Part shown: in pieces, positions 25,983-34,546 of the stretch | Position numbering within the stretch: position 1 is the stretch's first letter | Layout: each line of letters begins with the position of its first letter | DNA from: Gp6-AA40 sp963741135 | Lineage (GTDB): Bacteria > Acidobacteriota > Vicinamibacteria > Vicinamibacterales > UBA2999 | DNA length: 64,000 nucleotides | Reading direction: 5' to 3' | Assembly: GCA_963741135.1 (NCBI GenBank) | Contig: CAVUHC010000002.1 | Span: 496,001 to 560,000 of the forward strand | Position numbers and translations under genes: made by a program | The notes under the pieces: model-generated | Databases searched by the model: none | Seen by the model: the letters and a program-made list of their open reading frames with translations, nothing else | What the model was told of the DNA's origin: nothing

Positions 25983-26187
25983 CGGCGTCGCGCGCGAAGG
26001 CGGAATACTCGAGATTCGATGCGTGCCGCTGGTCGTAATAAATGTCGCGCCCCGCGAGCGCCGCCTGATAGAGATGCCAGACCAGAATCTTGTCGCGCAG
26101 CGTCAGGGTGCCGAAACCGTCCGCATACACCTGGACGACCGCGGCGTCATCCACCCGTTCGAGAAGGTACTGCCGAGCGTCACTCAC
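25951..26187 (-). pseudogene. Truncated N-terminal remnant of an M49-type (dipeptidyl-peptidase III-like) peptidase
   Basis: A 78-residue frame starting at GTG 26187 reads SDARQYLLERVDD followed by VQVYADGFGTLTLRDK and then LVWHLYQAALAGRDIYYDQR. The last piece matches the conserved first helices of M49-family peptidases (the [YH]LYxAALAGRDIxxDQ region). After HASNLE the similarity ends, and a stop follows 16 codons later. The catalytic HEXXGH part is missing, so the product cannot be a peptidase. The aminotransferase start sits in its last 32 bp, as if a deletion joined the two. It could alternatively be a small expressed protein. The family match is from memory. Confidence 0.5.
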
Positions 26188-26206
26188 TCCCAATACAATA
26201 ACGCGT

Positions 26207-28447
26207 ATGACTGCACGACTTCGCGTCAGCGGGTGTCTGTCTGTCGCTGTCGCGGCGCTGGCGGCGACGCTGTCCGCGCAGGGACAGCGGATGCTGTCGA
26301 TCGACACGATTTACGATCCGGCCACGCGCACGAATTTCAGCGGGACTCCGCCACCGGCCGTCACCTGGATCGACACCGACACCTACATTTCCGGGAAACG
26401 CGCGGCGGGGCGATTTGAGTGGGTCAAGGTCGACGCCGCGTCCGGCCGTGAGTCCGCGCTCTTCGATGCGGCACGAATGGAGACGGCGCTGGCCTCGCTG
26501 CCGGGTGTCACGCGCGAGGAAGCTGCCGCGCTCTCCCGCTCCAATGGCCTGACGTTCAATCCCGCCCGAACGGGTGCGCTCATCACGATTGCCGACGACC
26601 TGTACTTCTACGATTTCGGAAACGGCCAGGCGGCACGACTGACGGCAACGCCAGGCGAGGAGGAAGTGGCAACATTCAGCCCCGATGGTCGCTCGGTGGC
26701 GTTTGTCCGCGGCAACAACCTGTTCATTGTCGACATCGCGGCTCGTCGCGAAGTCGCGTTGACGACTGATGGCAACCCCGAGCTGCTGAACGGAAAGCTC
26801 GACTGGCTGTACCAGGAAGAAATCTACGGGCGCGGCCGGTTCCGCGGGTACTGGTGGAGCCCTGATTCATCGCGCATTGCGTTCCTGCAGCTCGACGAGC
26901 ATCCGGTTCCGAAATACACCGTCGTCGATCACATTCCGTACAGGCCCGCGACCGAAGTGACGCCGTACCCGAAGGCGGGCGATCCCAATCCACTCGTAAA
27001 GCTCGCCGTATCGCGCGTCGCCGGAGGCGATCCGTCGTGGGTGGATCTCGGCGCATACTCCGCGATCGACTTTCTGATTGTCGACGTCGACTGGGCGCCG
27101 GATGCGCACGACGTTGTCGTTCAGGTGCAGGATCGCGAACAGACATGGCTGGATCTCAACCTCGCCGATGCCGCGTCGGGAAAGTTGCGGAAGGTCCTTC
27201 GCGAGACAACGAAGGCGTGGGTGGACAACTACGGGAGCCCAGTCTGGCTGAAGGACGGGTCGTTCCTCTGGTTCAGCGCGCGCAGCGGGTTCAAGCACCT
27301 CTATCACTACAAGACCGACGGGACACAGCTCGGGCAGGTCACCACGGGGCGCTGGGAATTTCGAACGCTCTACGGCGTCGACGAGAGCAAGGGACTCGCC
27401 TACTTCTCCGCGGGCGAGCACAGGCATATCGACACCGACATCTACAGCGTGAAGCTCGATGGAACGGCCCTGACACGGTTATCGCAGACGCCAGGCACGC
27501 ACCGGGCGAGCTTCAATCCAACCTACACGCAGTACGTCGACTATTGGAGTGACGTCACGACGCCGACGCAGGTCCGGCTGTTCCGCGCGGACGGCCGCGA
27601 GGTTCGCGTGATCGAGGCCAACCAGGTCAAGGCGCTTGCGGACTACCGGCTCGGGCAGGCCGAGTTCGTCGAAGTCAAGGCGCGTGACGGGTTCCCGATG
27701 GATGCGTTGATGATCAAGCCGCCTGATTTCAACCCATCCCGGAAATATCCCGTGTATCAGTTCACGTACGCCGGACCGACGGCGGCGCTGGCGCGCAACC
27801 GCTGGGCGGGCAGCGACTACATGTTCCACCAGCTCCTCGCTGAGAGTGGCGTCATCGTCTGGATTCTCGACAACCGCAGCGCGGGCGCGCGCAGCGCCGA
27901 AGCGCAGTGGCCCGTCTACGGCAATCTTGGCGAAATGGAGCTTCGCGATCTCGAGGACGGGATTACGTGGCTCAAGCAGCAGTCCTACGTCGACGCGTCG
28001 CGAATCGTCCTCTATGGATGGAGCTACGGCGGGTTCATGACGTCGTACGCGCTGACTCACAGCACGAGCTGGGTCGGCGGAATCGTTGGCGCACCGGTGT
28101 CGGACTGGCGCGACTACGACACGGTCTACACCGAGCGGCTGATGAAGATGCCGCAACACAATCCCGAGGGGTACCGCAAGACGGCTCCCCGCAACGCGGC
28201 GGCGAGCCTGCACGGGCGGATGCTGCTGATGCATGGCGAGATGGACGACAACGTTCACATGCAGAACTCGATTCAGTTCGCCTACGAGCTGCAGCACGCG
28301 GGCAAGGCGTTCGAAATGATGGTGTACGCGAAATCGCGCCACGGTTTCGACGATCCGCTGCTCATCAAGCATGTCCAGCAGAACATCTACGATTTCTTCG
28401 CTGCGGACGCTGGGCGTGACGCATTGAGTGCTGATGTCACTCGTTGA
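26207..28447 (+). CDS. Secreted S9 family prolyl dipeptidyl peptidase (DPP IV-like)
   Basis: A 746-aa exported serine peptidase that removes X-Pro dipeptides from peptides. The signal peptide ends near TLSAQG. Residues about 60-490 form the beta-propeller (WLYQEEIYGRGRFRGYWWSPD is typical of DPP IV). The alpha/beta-hydrolase domain has the Ser606 elbow GWSYGGFM, Asp680/681 in GEMDDNVHM and His712 in SRHGF. The ATG at 26207 precedes the signal peptide; an upstream in-frame ATG would overlap the divergent remnant. Its stop lies inside the start of the following MTHFR-like pseudogene, so they were once a translationally coupled pair. Confidence 0.92.
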   Translation: MTARLRVSGCLSVAVAALAATLSAQGQRMLSIDTIYDPATRTNFSGTPPPAVTWIDTDTYISGKRAAGRFEWVKVDAASGRESALFDAARMETALASLPGVTREEAAALSRSNGLTFNPARTGALITIADDLYFYDFGNGQAARLTATPGEEEVATFSPDGRSVAFVRGNNLFIVDIAARREVALTTDGNPELLNGKLDWLYQEEIYGRGRFRGYWWSPDSSRIAFLQLDEHPVPKYTVVDHIPYRPATEVTPYPKAGDPNPLVKLAVSRVAGGDPSWVDLGAYSAIDFLIVDVDWAPDAHDVVVQVQDREQTWLDLNLADAASGKLRKVLRETTKAWVDNYGSPVWLKDGSFLWFSARSGFKHLYHYKTDGTQLGQVTTGRWEFRTLYGVDESKGLAYFSAGEHRHIDTDIYSVKLDGTALTRLSQTPGTHRASFNPTYTQYVDYWSDVTTPTQVRLFRADGREVRVIEANQVKALADYRLGQAEFVEVKARDGFPMDALMIKPPDFNPSRKYPVYQFTYAGPTAALARNRWAGSDYMFHQLLAESGVIVWILDNRSAGARSAEAQWPVYGNLGEMELRDLEDGITWLKQQSYVDASRIVLYGWSYGGFMTSYALTHSTSWVGGIVGAPVSDWRDYDTVYTERLMKMPQHNPEGYRKTAPRNAAASLHGRMLLMHGEMDDNVHMQNSIQFAYELQHAGKAFEMMVYAKSRHGFDDPLLIKHVQQNIYDFFAADAGRDALSADVTR

Positions 28448-29287
28448 TGCGCTCAATCTCGGGACAACGGTGATCGCGGCGGAGCTGCGACCGCCGCGCG
28501 CCGAGCTCGGCTCGCGTGAAGGAATGGACGCGTGGATCGACATGTACCACGCCGTGCGCAGCCTCGCTCGCCGGGATGTACGCGTGTTTCTGACCGACAG
28601 CGCCGTCGGCACGCAGGAGGAAAACAACCTGCGGCACCTCGTGACGAACCTCGGGCGCGACGTTGCCGCACGATCACGTGGTGCCGTTTCTCACAACGAA
28701 GCATTCGGTGGAATTCTGCCTGTCGTACGCCGAGCAGGCGTGGCAGCACGGATTCCCCTCGCTCGTGGTACTCGGCGGCGACAAGACGCGTCGGCCGTCC
28801 GCGATGCGTCGAGCACGCGTGGCAGCTGCGCGAGCGCATTCGCGAGCGCGAGCCGAGGCTGACGCTCGGCGGGTGGGCGAATCCGTACGCCGACGTCGCG
28901 CGGCAGGTCGAGTACATGACCGACGACTCCTTCAACGCGGAGTACTACCTCACGCAGATCGTCAGCCATCTGAACGTCGCGCCGGTCGAGCGCTTCATCA
29001 CCGAAGCCCGGCGGCGGGGCGTCGACAAGCCGGGCGTCTTCGGCGTCTTCTACTATCGAAGCGCCAACCGGAAGACGCTGTCGGCGCTGAGCCAGTTTCT
29101 GCCGGTGCCGATCGATGCCCTCGCGCGCGAGTTCGCGGACGGCGCTACGCCGGCCGACATATGCGCGCGGACCATGCGCGCAATGATGGATGTCGGCGCC
29201 CGGCACTTCTATATCAGCAACCTGCCGCTCTTCGACGCCGCCTCGACGCTGACCGCGATCCTCGACAAGCTAGGCGTCAACGCGTAG
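28428..29287 (+). pseudogene. Methylenetetrahydrofolate-reductase-like gene with two +1 frameshifts
   Basis: Three frames must be joined to read one MetF/MTHFR-like protein of about 285 residues. Frame A (from 28428) gives DALNLGTTVIAAELRPPRAE to NLGRD. An extra T at about 28663-28664 shifts to the frame giving PHDHVVPFLTTKHSVEF to VLGGDKT. An extra base at about 28786-28789 shifts again to the frame giving RCVEHAWQLRERI to LDKLGVNA at 29287. Removing one base at each site restores continuous similarity. The gene overlaps the end of the S9 peptidase by 20 bp. It is either a recent pseudogene or two insertion errors in the assembly. Confidence 0.7.
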
Positions 29288-29404
29288 GTCGGCGCGTAGC
29301 GGCCGCCGCTGCGGTGGACAGGCGCGTCGCTTGCACACCCGGGCAACATGAAAAGCACATCTTCATTTCACGCGCATCCGATACACCCGATGATCGGGGC
29401 GTAG

Positions 29405-30145
29405 CTACTTTACGTGACGCCCGCCATCGACGCGGATTGTCTCGCCCGTGATGAAGTCGCTGTCGACGAGTGCCATGACGGTCTTGGCGATCTCGATTTC
29501 GCCGCCCCAGCGCCCGACGGGAGTCGCCCTTTCGACGGCCGCCGACTCGGCATCAGAGGTGCCATCGGGGGCGACGATCGGGCCTGGCGCAATCGCATTG
29601 ACCAGGATTTGGTCGGAGGCTAGCTCCAGGGCGAGCGCTTCCGTGAGCGCAATCACTCCCGCCTTCGCGACGTAGTACGGCAGGTAGCCTGGATACCGGG
29701 GGCGGCCGCTTCGCGCCACCCAATCCGAGAAATTGACAATTCGGCCTCCACCCGAGCGGCGCAGATGCGGAATTGCCGCGTGCGAGCAGAGCCAGGCAGC
29801 GCGGAGGTCGACCGCCATCTGGACGTCCCAGTCCTCCTGCGTGAGATCGTCGATCGCCTTCGATCGATAGATCGACGCCATATTCACGAGCACATCCAGC
29901 CGCCCCAGTTCGGCGACCGTCTCCTCCACGACGCGCCGGCACGCGTCTGGCTGCTGCAAGTCAGCCTGGACCACGAACGCCCGCCTGTTCAGCGCGCGCA
30001 ATGCCTCCGCGGTCCCATCGGCTTCAGCACGTGACGAGCGATAGACAATTGCCACGTGGGCGCCGCGCCGCGCAAGCTCGGTGGCGACAACCGAGCCGAT
30101 ACGGCGCCCGCCGGTGATCAAAACCACTTTGTCGGTAAGGTCCAC
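29405..30145 (-). CDS. SDR family oxidoreductase (pteridine-reductase-like)
   Basis: A 246-aa short-chain dehydrogenase/reductase. It has the cofactor loop VVLITGGRRIGSVVA at residues 6-20 with basic residues favouring NADPH, the VNMASIYR strand, a Ser in NFSDWVARS, the YxxxK motif as YYVAK, and the terminal FITGETIRVDGGRHVK. The TGGRRIG start is close to pteridine reductase and FolM-type enzymes. It would fit folate metabolism next to the MTHFR-like pseudogene, but the two genes are convergent, so this is weak. The start is GTG at 30145. A LacI-type palindrome lies 47 bp upstream. Confidence 0.85.
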   Translation of the reverse strand: MDLTDKVVLITGGRRIGSVVATELARRGAHVAIVYRSSRAEADGTAEALRALNRRAFVVQADLQQPDACRRVVEETVAELGRLDVLVNMASIYRSKAIDDLTQEDWDVQMAVDLRAAWLCSHAAIPHLRRSGGGRIVNFSDWVARSGRPRYPGYLPYYVAKAGVIALTEALALELASDQILVNAIAPGPIVAPDGTSDAESAAVERATPVGRWGGEIEIAKTVMALVDSDFITGETIRVDGGRHVK

Positions 30146-30191
30146 GGCGCCCAGTCTAACGCCGGCTCCCGGCTCCCGCAGACGCCGCGTC

Positions 30192-30207
30192 ACGAAAGCG
30201 CTTTCGT
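30192..30207. promoter_or_regulatory. Perfect 16-bp palindrome with LacI/CcpA-type operator core
   Basis: ACGAAAGCGCTTTCGT is fully symmetric and contains GAAAGCGCTTTC, the core of LacI/GalR-family operators and of catabolite-responsive elements. It lies between divergent genes, 47 bp before the SDR start and 127 bp before the CHRD start. No LacI-type regulator is encoded in the window. Confidence 0.45.
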
Positions 30208-30333
30208 ACGCCGTAAGCAATTCCCGACTCGAGCGTCGCTAACCTGTTGATCCGTGTGGCCGTGCGAGTGGTCCGCTTCCTGCTCTGCCCCTGCTCTCGA
30301 CTCTTCATCAAAGACATCAAGGAGATGACCGCA

Positions 30334-30846
30334 ATGCGAAAGATTCTGTGGATCTGCGCGCTGGCTGCGAGCGCAACCCTCTTCCAAGGGACCTTGGCCT
30401 CCGCGCAGACGTCAGTGATCATGCGCACCACCATGACCGGCGGTGAGGAGACGCCAAACATCGTCCTGAGCGGGGCGGTGGGTACAGCTGAAATCGCCGT
30501 CGATCCCGTGAACCAGGAGATCACGGTGCAGTTGCGAGTCTTCAATCTTCCCACCGGGTCGACTGCGTCTCATATCCACATCGGACCCAAAGGCGTGTCG
30601 GGTCCGGTGGTGATCGACTTTCCGATCGGTACCGGTCGAACAGGGGATTTCACGCTGAATTTCCGGGTCCACGAGGGTCCCGCATTTCACGCTCGTCCCG
30701 AAATCGGCATCGTGACCTTCGCGGACGCCCTTCAGGCGATCGCGGGTGGCAACGCGTATGTCAACGTCCACACGAGCACGTTCCCGGGCGGTGAGATTCG
30801 GGGCCAGCTGTCGGTGGCCGATCCAAACACTCCCGTGTTCCCGTAA
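30334..30846 (+). CDS. Secreted CHRD-domain protein
   Basis: A 170-aa exported protein: signal peptide MRKILWICALAASATLFQG to about residue 25 (ASAQT), then one CHRD domain (MTGGEETPNI, TGSTASHIHIGPKG, and the ending YVNVHTSTFPGGEIRGQL). CHRD domains occur in chordin and in many bacterial secreted proteins; the function is unknown. The start is chosen because AAGGAG ends 9 nt before it; an ATG 9 bp upstream is too close to that site. It may be controlled by the palindrome 127 bp upstream. Confidence 0.85.
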   Translation: MRKILWICALAASATLFQGTLASAQTSVIMRTTMTGGEETPNIVLSGAVGTAEIAVDPVNQEITVQLRVFNLPTGSTASHIHIGPKGVSGPVVIDFPIGTGRTGDFTLNFRVHEGPAFHARPEIGIVTFADALQAIAGGNAYVNVHTSTFPGGEIRGQLSVADPNTPVFP

Positions 30847-30918
30847 CTACGACCGGAGACCCCGGCTGGGTCTCCGACACAGCCGCAGTCATCGGCCCGC
30901 GTGCGCTACCATGATCCG

Positions 30919-31566
30919 ATGGCGCGCACGGGCCTTCTTGTCATCGCCCTCTTCGCCGCGACGACCGGTCTCCTGTCGTTCGAGCGGACACTCGACCCGC
31001 GAAGCCTGTCTGACGCGATCGACATGGGCCAGAGCCGCGTTGACGATCAACGTTCGCGTTTTCACGCGCTCTACCACGTCGAGGTTGCCCACGCTCCCAT
31101 CGACTACATCGAGGTCGTAACGCCATTCAGACGCGTCGCGCTCGAGGCCGAGGCGCGGACACGTGCCGGCGAACGGCTCTTCGGGCAGCGCCAGGCGCTT
31201 GCGACGCTCGGCACGGACCCCTCCCGCGTCGACATCGTGATCGAAATGACGTTCCATCCGCTGAACAATTTTGTTGGCGTTCCTACTTACGCAGTGTCCC
31301 TGCAGGCTGTGGTCGATGCGCCACCGCTCCTGCCCCAACAGGTCAGCCACATCCCGCGGTTCGGCTCGCGGCTGTCCACGGCGCGACCGTACCCGTATTC
31401 GGTCGGCACTCCCCCTCAGAAGGGAGGCCAGCCGCTCCTTGGCGGAACGATCGTCGCGATGTTCGACGGCCTTGCGCTCGATGCGCAAGGCTCGTACGTC
31501 GCGGTAATCAGTGACTCAGGTAAGGAACTGGCGCGGGCGCGCGTGGACTTCACGAAACTGCGATAA
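30919..31566 (+). CDS. Exported protein of unknown function
   Basis: A 215-aa protein with a signal peptide (ARTGLLVIALFAATTGLLSF). No known domain is recognised. The mature part contains VDDQRSRFHALYHVEV, IDYIEVVTPFRRVALEAEAR and a Pro-rich VGTPPQKGGQPLLGGTI, with a predicted beta-rich C-terminus. ATG 30919 is preferred to an in-frame ATG 18 bp upstream because the signal peptide starts here. Same strand as the CHRD gene, 72 bp downstream; convergent with the OmpA gene across a CACGAAG-type hairpin. Confidence 0.6.
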   Translation: MARTGLLVIALFAATTGLLSFERTLDPRSLSDAIDMGQSRVDDQRSRFHALYHVEVAHAPIDYIEVVTPFRRVALEAEARTRAGERLFGQRQALATLGTDPSRVDIVIEMTFHPLNNFVGVPTYAVSLQAVVDAPPLLPQQVSHIPRFGSRLSTARPYPYSVGTPPQKGGQPLLGGTIVAMFDGLALDAQGSYVAVISDSGKELARARVDFTKLR

Positions 31567-31571
31567 GGAAT

Positions 31572-31626
31572 TCAACCACGAAGGGCACGAAGAGTTTTCA
31601 TTCTTCGTGTCCGACTTCGTGGTTGA
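31572..31626. terminator. CACGAAG-type inverted repeat (convergent junction)
   Basis: TCAACCACGAAG...CACGAAGA (31572-31593) pairs with TCTTCGTG...CTTCGTGGTTGA (31602-31626), 12 bp plus 8 bp around a 3-nt bulge, with an 8-nt loop. A further CTTCG...CTTCGTG run continues to the OmpA stop at 31647. Same unit as at 12599-12713 and 15060-15132. Confidence 0.6.
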
Positions 31627-31646
31627 TACCTTCGCGGACTTCGTGT

Positions 31647-32345
31647 TTACGAAAGCACGCGGACGACGACGCGGCGATTCTGCGCGCGGCCATCCTTGGT
31701 GTTGTTCGGAGAAACCGGCTTCTCTTCGCCGTAGCTGATCACGTTGATCTTGTGCAGCGGAATCTGGTGCTGCATGTAGAGGTACCGCTTCACCGCTTCG
31801 GCGCGCTCGAGACCGAGCTCGTAGTTGCCTTCTTGCGTCCCGACGTTGTCGGTGTGGCCCTCGACCTCAATGTACAGGTCCTTCCCCTCGGTTCCCTTCA
31901 GCTGGCTGACCACCGCGTCGAGGCGCGACTTGGCTTCGTCAGGCAGGTCCGTCTTGCCGAACTTGAAATTGCCCTGGTCTTCGCTCAGGGTGACCTCATA
32001 GACCAGCTTCCGCATCGAGGCGATGTCGGCGGTAAGGCCGGCGGCGACCTGATCGACCTTATCGACGCGTGTGCCTACCTGACGGGCGGCCGCGGCCGCG
32101 GCCGCGGCGGCGGTGTTTGCGGCCTGTGCCGACTGGCCGGCCGCTTCAGCCTTCTTGTCAACGTCGCCGATCTTGGCCTCATCCTGCTGAATGCGACTCT
32201 GCGTCTGCTCGAGGGTTCCGCTCAGCGTGTCGACCTTCGCGTTGACGCCGCCAACTTCTGTTCGAACGAACTTCTTGGTGGCGCATGCCGGAGCCATGGC
32301 CACGGTCACTGCCAACAACGATGTTGCGATAAGACTCTTACTCAT
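31647..32345 (-). CDS. OmpA-family lipoprotein (peptidoglycan-binding)
   Basis: A 232-aa protein. Signal peptide with lipobox-like APAC at about residues 18-21. A coiled-coil and Ala-rich linker follows (about 30-105, with a run of nine Ala flanked by QAANTA and ARQVG). The C-terminal OmpA domain (about 120-232) shows YIEVEGHTDNVGTQEGNYEL, LGLERAEAVKRYL and GRAQNRRVVVRV, which bind diaminopimelate in peptidoglycan. It anchors the outer membrane to the wall. GAGGAG before ATG 32345 supports this start over an ATG 27 bp upstream. It lies 34 bp after the VWA gene on the same strand. Confidence 0.88.
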   Translation of the reverse strand: MSKSLIATSLLAVTVAMAPACATKKFVRTEVGGVNAKVDTLSGTLEQTQSRIQQDEAKIGDVDKKAEAAGQSAQAANTAAAAAAAAARQVGTRVDKVDQVAAGLTADIASMRKLVYEVTLSEDQGNFKFGKTDLPDEAKSRLDAVVSQLKGTEGKDLYIEVEGHTDNVGTQEGNYELGLERAEAVKRYLYMQHQIPLHKINVISYGEEKPVSPNNTKDGRAQNRRVVVRVLS

Positions 32346-32379
32346 TGTGACTCTCCTCCTCAAATGACCCACTTACTCT

Positions 32380-33339
32380 CTACCTCGCGGCGGCGATGTA
32401 CCCGCTGCGCGCATGAACGACAAGGTCCTTTTTTCCTGTGCGAATTTCGAGCGGGTGCCAGCCAGGACGCTTGCCCGGCTCGAAGGTGATCAGGTACTGG
32501 TACCGCAGCTCCCCGAAAAGATCGGCGACAGCAGCGGCTGTGTGCTCCGGCATGCTGCAAACGCGCATATCGCCGCCGGTCCATCGGGCGAGGTCGGCGA
32601 GTGTGCCGACGTTCGAGCTCTCGCCCGCGGCCTCGATTACCGAAAACTCACCGCCGGGGTGATCCAGCGGGTTCACGACGGCCAGCAGGTACACGGGGAC
32701 GTCGATTGAGCTCGCGACCCCGGAAACCTCCGGTGCCTTCATCCGGCTGCCGGTGTCGACGCCGTCGGTAATCACGAGCACCGCGCGATGGCGGTTCGCG
32801 CGGTCTGCGACCGATTTCGCCGTCGCCGCGATGGCGTCATAGAGTGACGTCATGCCCCACGGGCGGCCGGCAAGGCTCAGCGCCCGGATCTTGTCAAGTT
32901 CGGTGGTGAAGGACACCACCTCCTGCAGCGTCGAGTCGAACGTGTACAGCGCCGCCTCGTCGCCCTTGCTCTGCAGGTGTGCGAGGACGGTCTGCACAGC
33001 ACTGCGCGCGCGGTCCATGTTTCCACCCACGCCCATGCTTCCGCTGATATCGAGCAGGAGCGCAACGCTCACCGCCGAGTCGCCGGAATAGAAGTCCTGG
33101 ATCGGTCTCGAGAACCCTTCGTCCATGACCTGAAAATCGGTTTTCTTGAGATTGCGGACGACTTTGCCGCGTCCGTCGCGAACGGCCGCGGTGACCGTGA
33201 CGACCTCGACCGCCGACCTGAAGGTCGCCGCGGGCAGCTGGGCCACCGGCACACTCGTCGCCCCCTGGGCTCTGAGGTCTCCGGGCTGAAGCGTTAGAGT
33301 CGCTGTCAGCGCCAGAAGGGCGAGGGGGAACCGGATCAC
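32380..33339 (-). CDS. VWFA-related exported protein (second copy)
   Basis: A 319-aa secreted VWA protein: signal peptide (IRFPLALLALTATLTLQPGD then LRAQG), a strand domain (VEVVTVTAAVRDGRGKVV, FQVMDEG) and a VWA domain with MIDAS DISGS and the ITDGVDTGS strand. It resembles 4107-5195 in layout but lacks its Pro/Gly insert. The start is taken as GTG 33339 because it precedes the signal peptide; no ATG is close by. The IS1595 element begins 124 bp upstream and may have displaced its promoter. Probably co-transcribed with the OmpA lipoprotein gene. Confidence 0.8.
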   Translation of the reverse strand: MIRFPLALLALTATLTLQPGDLRAQGATSVPVAQLPAATFRSAVEVVTVTAAVRDGRGKVVRNLKKTDFQVMDEGFSRPIQDFYSGDSAVSVALLLDISGSMGVGGNMDRARSAVQTVLAHLQSKGDEAALYTFDSTLQEVVSFTTELDKIRALSLAGRPWGMTSLYDAIAATAKSVADRANRHRAVLVITDGVDTGSRMKAPEVSGVASSIDVPVYLLAVVNPLDHPGGEFSVIEAAGESSNVGTLADLARWTGGDMRVCSMPEHTAAAVADLFGELRYQYLITFEPGKRPGWHPLEIRTGKKDLVVHARSGYIAAAR

Positions 33340-33464
33340 GCGGCGAGTGACTTCAATGGCCTTGCCACTCGCAATCGGCCAGAAAGTGGCGAAAATGATA
33401 GGAAAAAGAGGCTGATGGTCCGACGCATGGGCTGGCAAGATGTAAATATTACATGAATATATAT

Positions 33465-33493
33465 TTGACACAGGGGCCTAACTGGACTATTCT
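33465..33493 (+). promoter_or_regulatory. Candidate transposase promoter inside the left inverted repeat
   Basis: TTGACA (33465-33470), a 17-bp spacer and TATTCT (33488-33493) form a good sigma70-like promoter. The -35 lies within the terminal repeat, so expression would be tied to an intact left end. The transcript would run through the minus-strand cargo ORF before reaching the transposase at 33641. Confidence 0.4.
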
Positions 33494-33642
33494 TTAGCCC
33501 GTGAGACGCGCTTCTTCTTTGGCAACAACGGCTTACGAAGCTCCGTCAACTGCCGGACCTGCTTCACGCCTTCCCGTCCGAAAATTCTGCGCATCACCTC
33601 GTCACCTGTTAACTCTCGTGCTTGCTTACGTTTAGCGGCCAT
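33487..33642 (-). CDS. Small basic IS-encoded protein
   Basis: A 51-aa protein, about one third Lys/Arg, with a central ELTGDEVMRRIFGREGVKQV segment. Short proteins with an LTxDEVMxxLF-like motif are common hypotheticals, often beside mobile genes; no function is established. Its ATG (33642-33640) and the transposase ATG (33641-33643) overlap in one palindromic CCATGG, so the two genes start back to back on opposite strands. The stop lies 11 bp inside the left inverted repeat. It could regulate transposition. Confidence 0.55.
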   Translation of the reverse strand: MAAKRKQARELTGDEVMRRIFGREGVKQVRQLTELRKPLLPKKKRVSRAKE

Positions 33643-34546
33643 GGTTGAAACCAGGCCCGCGCTCGATCTGATCACAATGCTCGAGGCCTGGGACACCGAC
33701 GTCGAGTGCCGGACGTACCTCGAAGAACTGCGCTGGCCGAAGGGCATCACCTGTCCACGTTGCAATGGAACGACCATCAGCCGCATCAAAGCACGCAGAG
33801 TGTTCGACTGCGACGGCTGCCGATACCAGTTCAGCGTCACCGCAGGCACGCTGTTCCACGACTCGCACCTCCCGCTGCCCAAGTGGTTCCTCGCGCTGTA
33901 CCTGATGTGCGAGTCCAAAAATGGCATCAGCGCGAATCAGCTCAAGCGGATGCTCAACGTCTGGTACAAGACCGCATGGTTCCTCTGCCATCGCATCCGC
34001 GCGGCCATGGCCGACGTCAGCGCGGCCCAGTTGTCGGGCCCCGTTGAAGTGGACGAAAACTATATCGGCGCGAAACGCGCTGGCGTTGGTAGCGGCAACC
34101 GTATCCACAAGAGCCTGGTGCTCGCCGCCATCGAACGCGGTGGAGCCGTCCGCATCCGCACCGCAGGCAAGATGAAGCGAAACAAGGAAATCCTCCACGG
34201 CTTCATCATTGAGCACGTCTCGGACGACGCGGCGAATATCTATACCGACGAAGCGCGTGGCTACATCGGTGCTGGCGACGAAAGCACCAGGCATCAGACC
34301 GTCAACTACTCCAATAAAGAGTACGTCCGTGGCGACGTCCACACCAATACCGTCGAATCGGTATTTTCGCTGTTCAAGCGTTCCCTGGTCGGCTCGTTCC
34401 ATCAGATTTCCGCGAAGCACCTTGATCGCTACCTTGACGAATTCTCGTTCCGCTACAACAACCGCAAGAATCGGATGATGTTCCGCGACACGTTGATGCG
34501 TCTCTGCGACGGTAAGGCTCTCCCATACGACACACTCACAGCTTAG
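33641..34546 (+). CDS. IS1595-family transposase
   Basis: A 301-aa DDE-type transposase. It has an N-terminal zinc ribbon (CPRC at about residues 38-41 and CDGC at about 57-60) and an ISXO2-like catalytic domain: Asp138 in EVDENYIG, Asp203 in IYTDEARGY and Glu239 in NTVESVFS, followed by RSLVGSFHQIS and the RYLDEFSFRYNNR signature near the end. All three acidic residues and the zinc ligands are intact, so it is likely active. The start shares its ATG palindrome with the divergent cargo gene. Confidence 0.93.
   Translation: MVETRPALDLITMLEAWDTDVECRTYLEELRWPKGITCPRCNGTTISRIKARRVFDCDGCRYQFSVTAGTLFHDSHLPLPKWFLALYLMCESKNGISANQLKRMLNVWYKTAWFLCHRIRAAMADVSAAQLSGPVEVDENYIGAKRAGVGSGNRIHKSLVLAAIERGGAVRIRTAGKMKRNKEILHGFIIEHVSDDAANIYTDEARGYIGAGDESTRHQTVNYSNKEYVRGDVHTNTVESVFSLFKRSLVGSFHQISAKHLDRYLDEFSFRYNNRKNRMMFRDTLMRLCDGKALPYDTLTA

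Noticed and set aside
33130..33145. GAAAATCGGTTTTC palindrome resembling a LacI-type site
   Set aside because: It lies inside the VWA coding sequence and is AT-extended, so a chance match is more likely than an operator.
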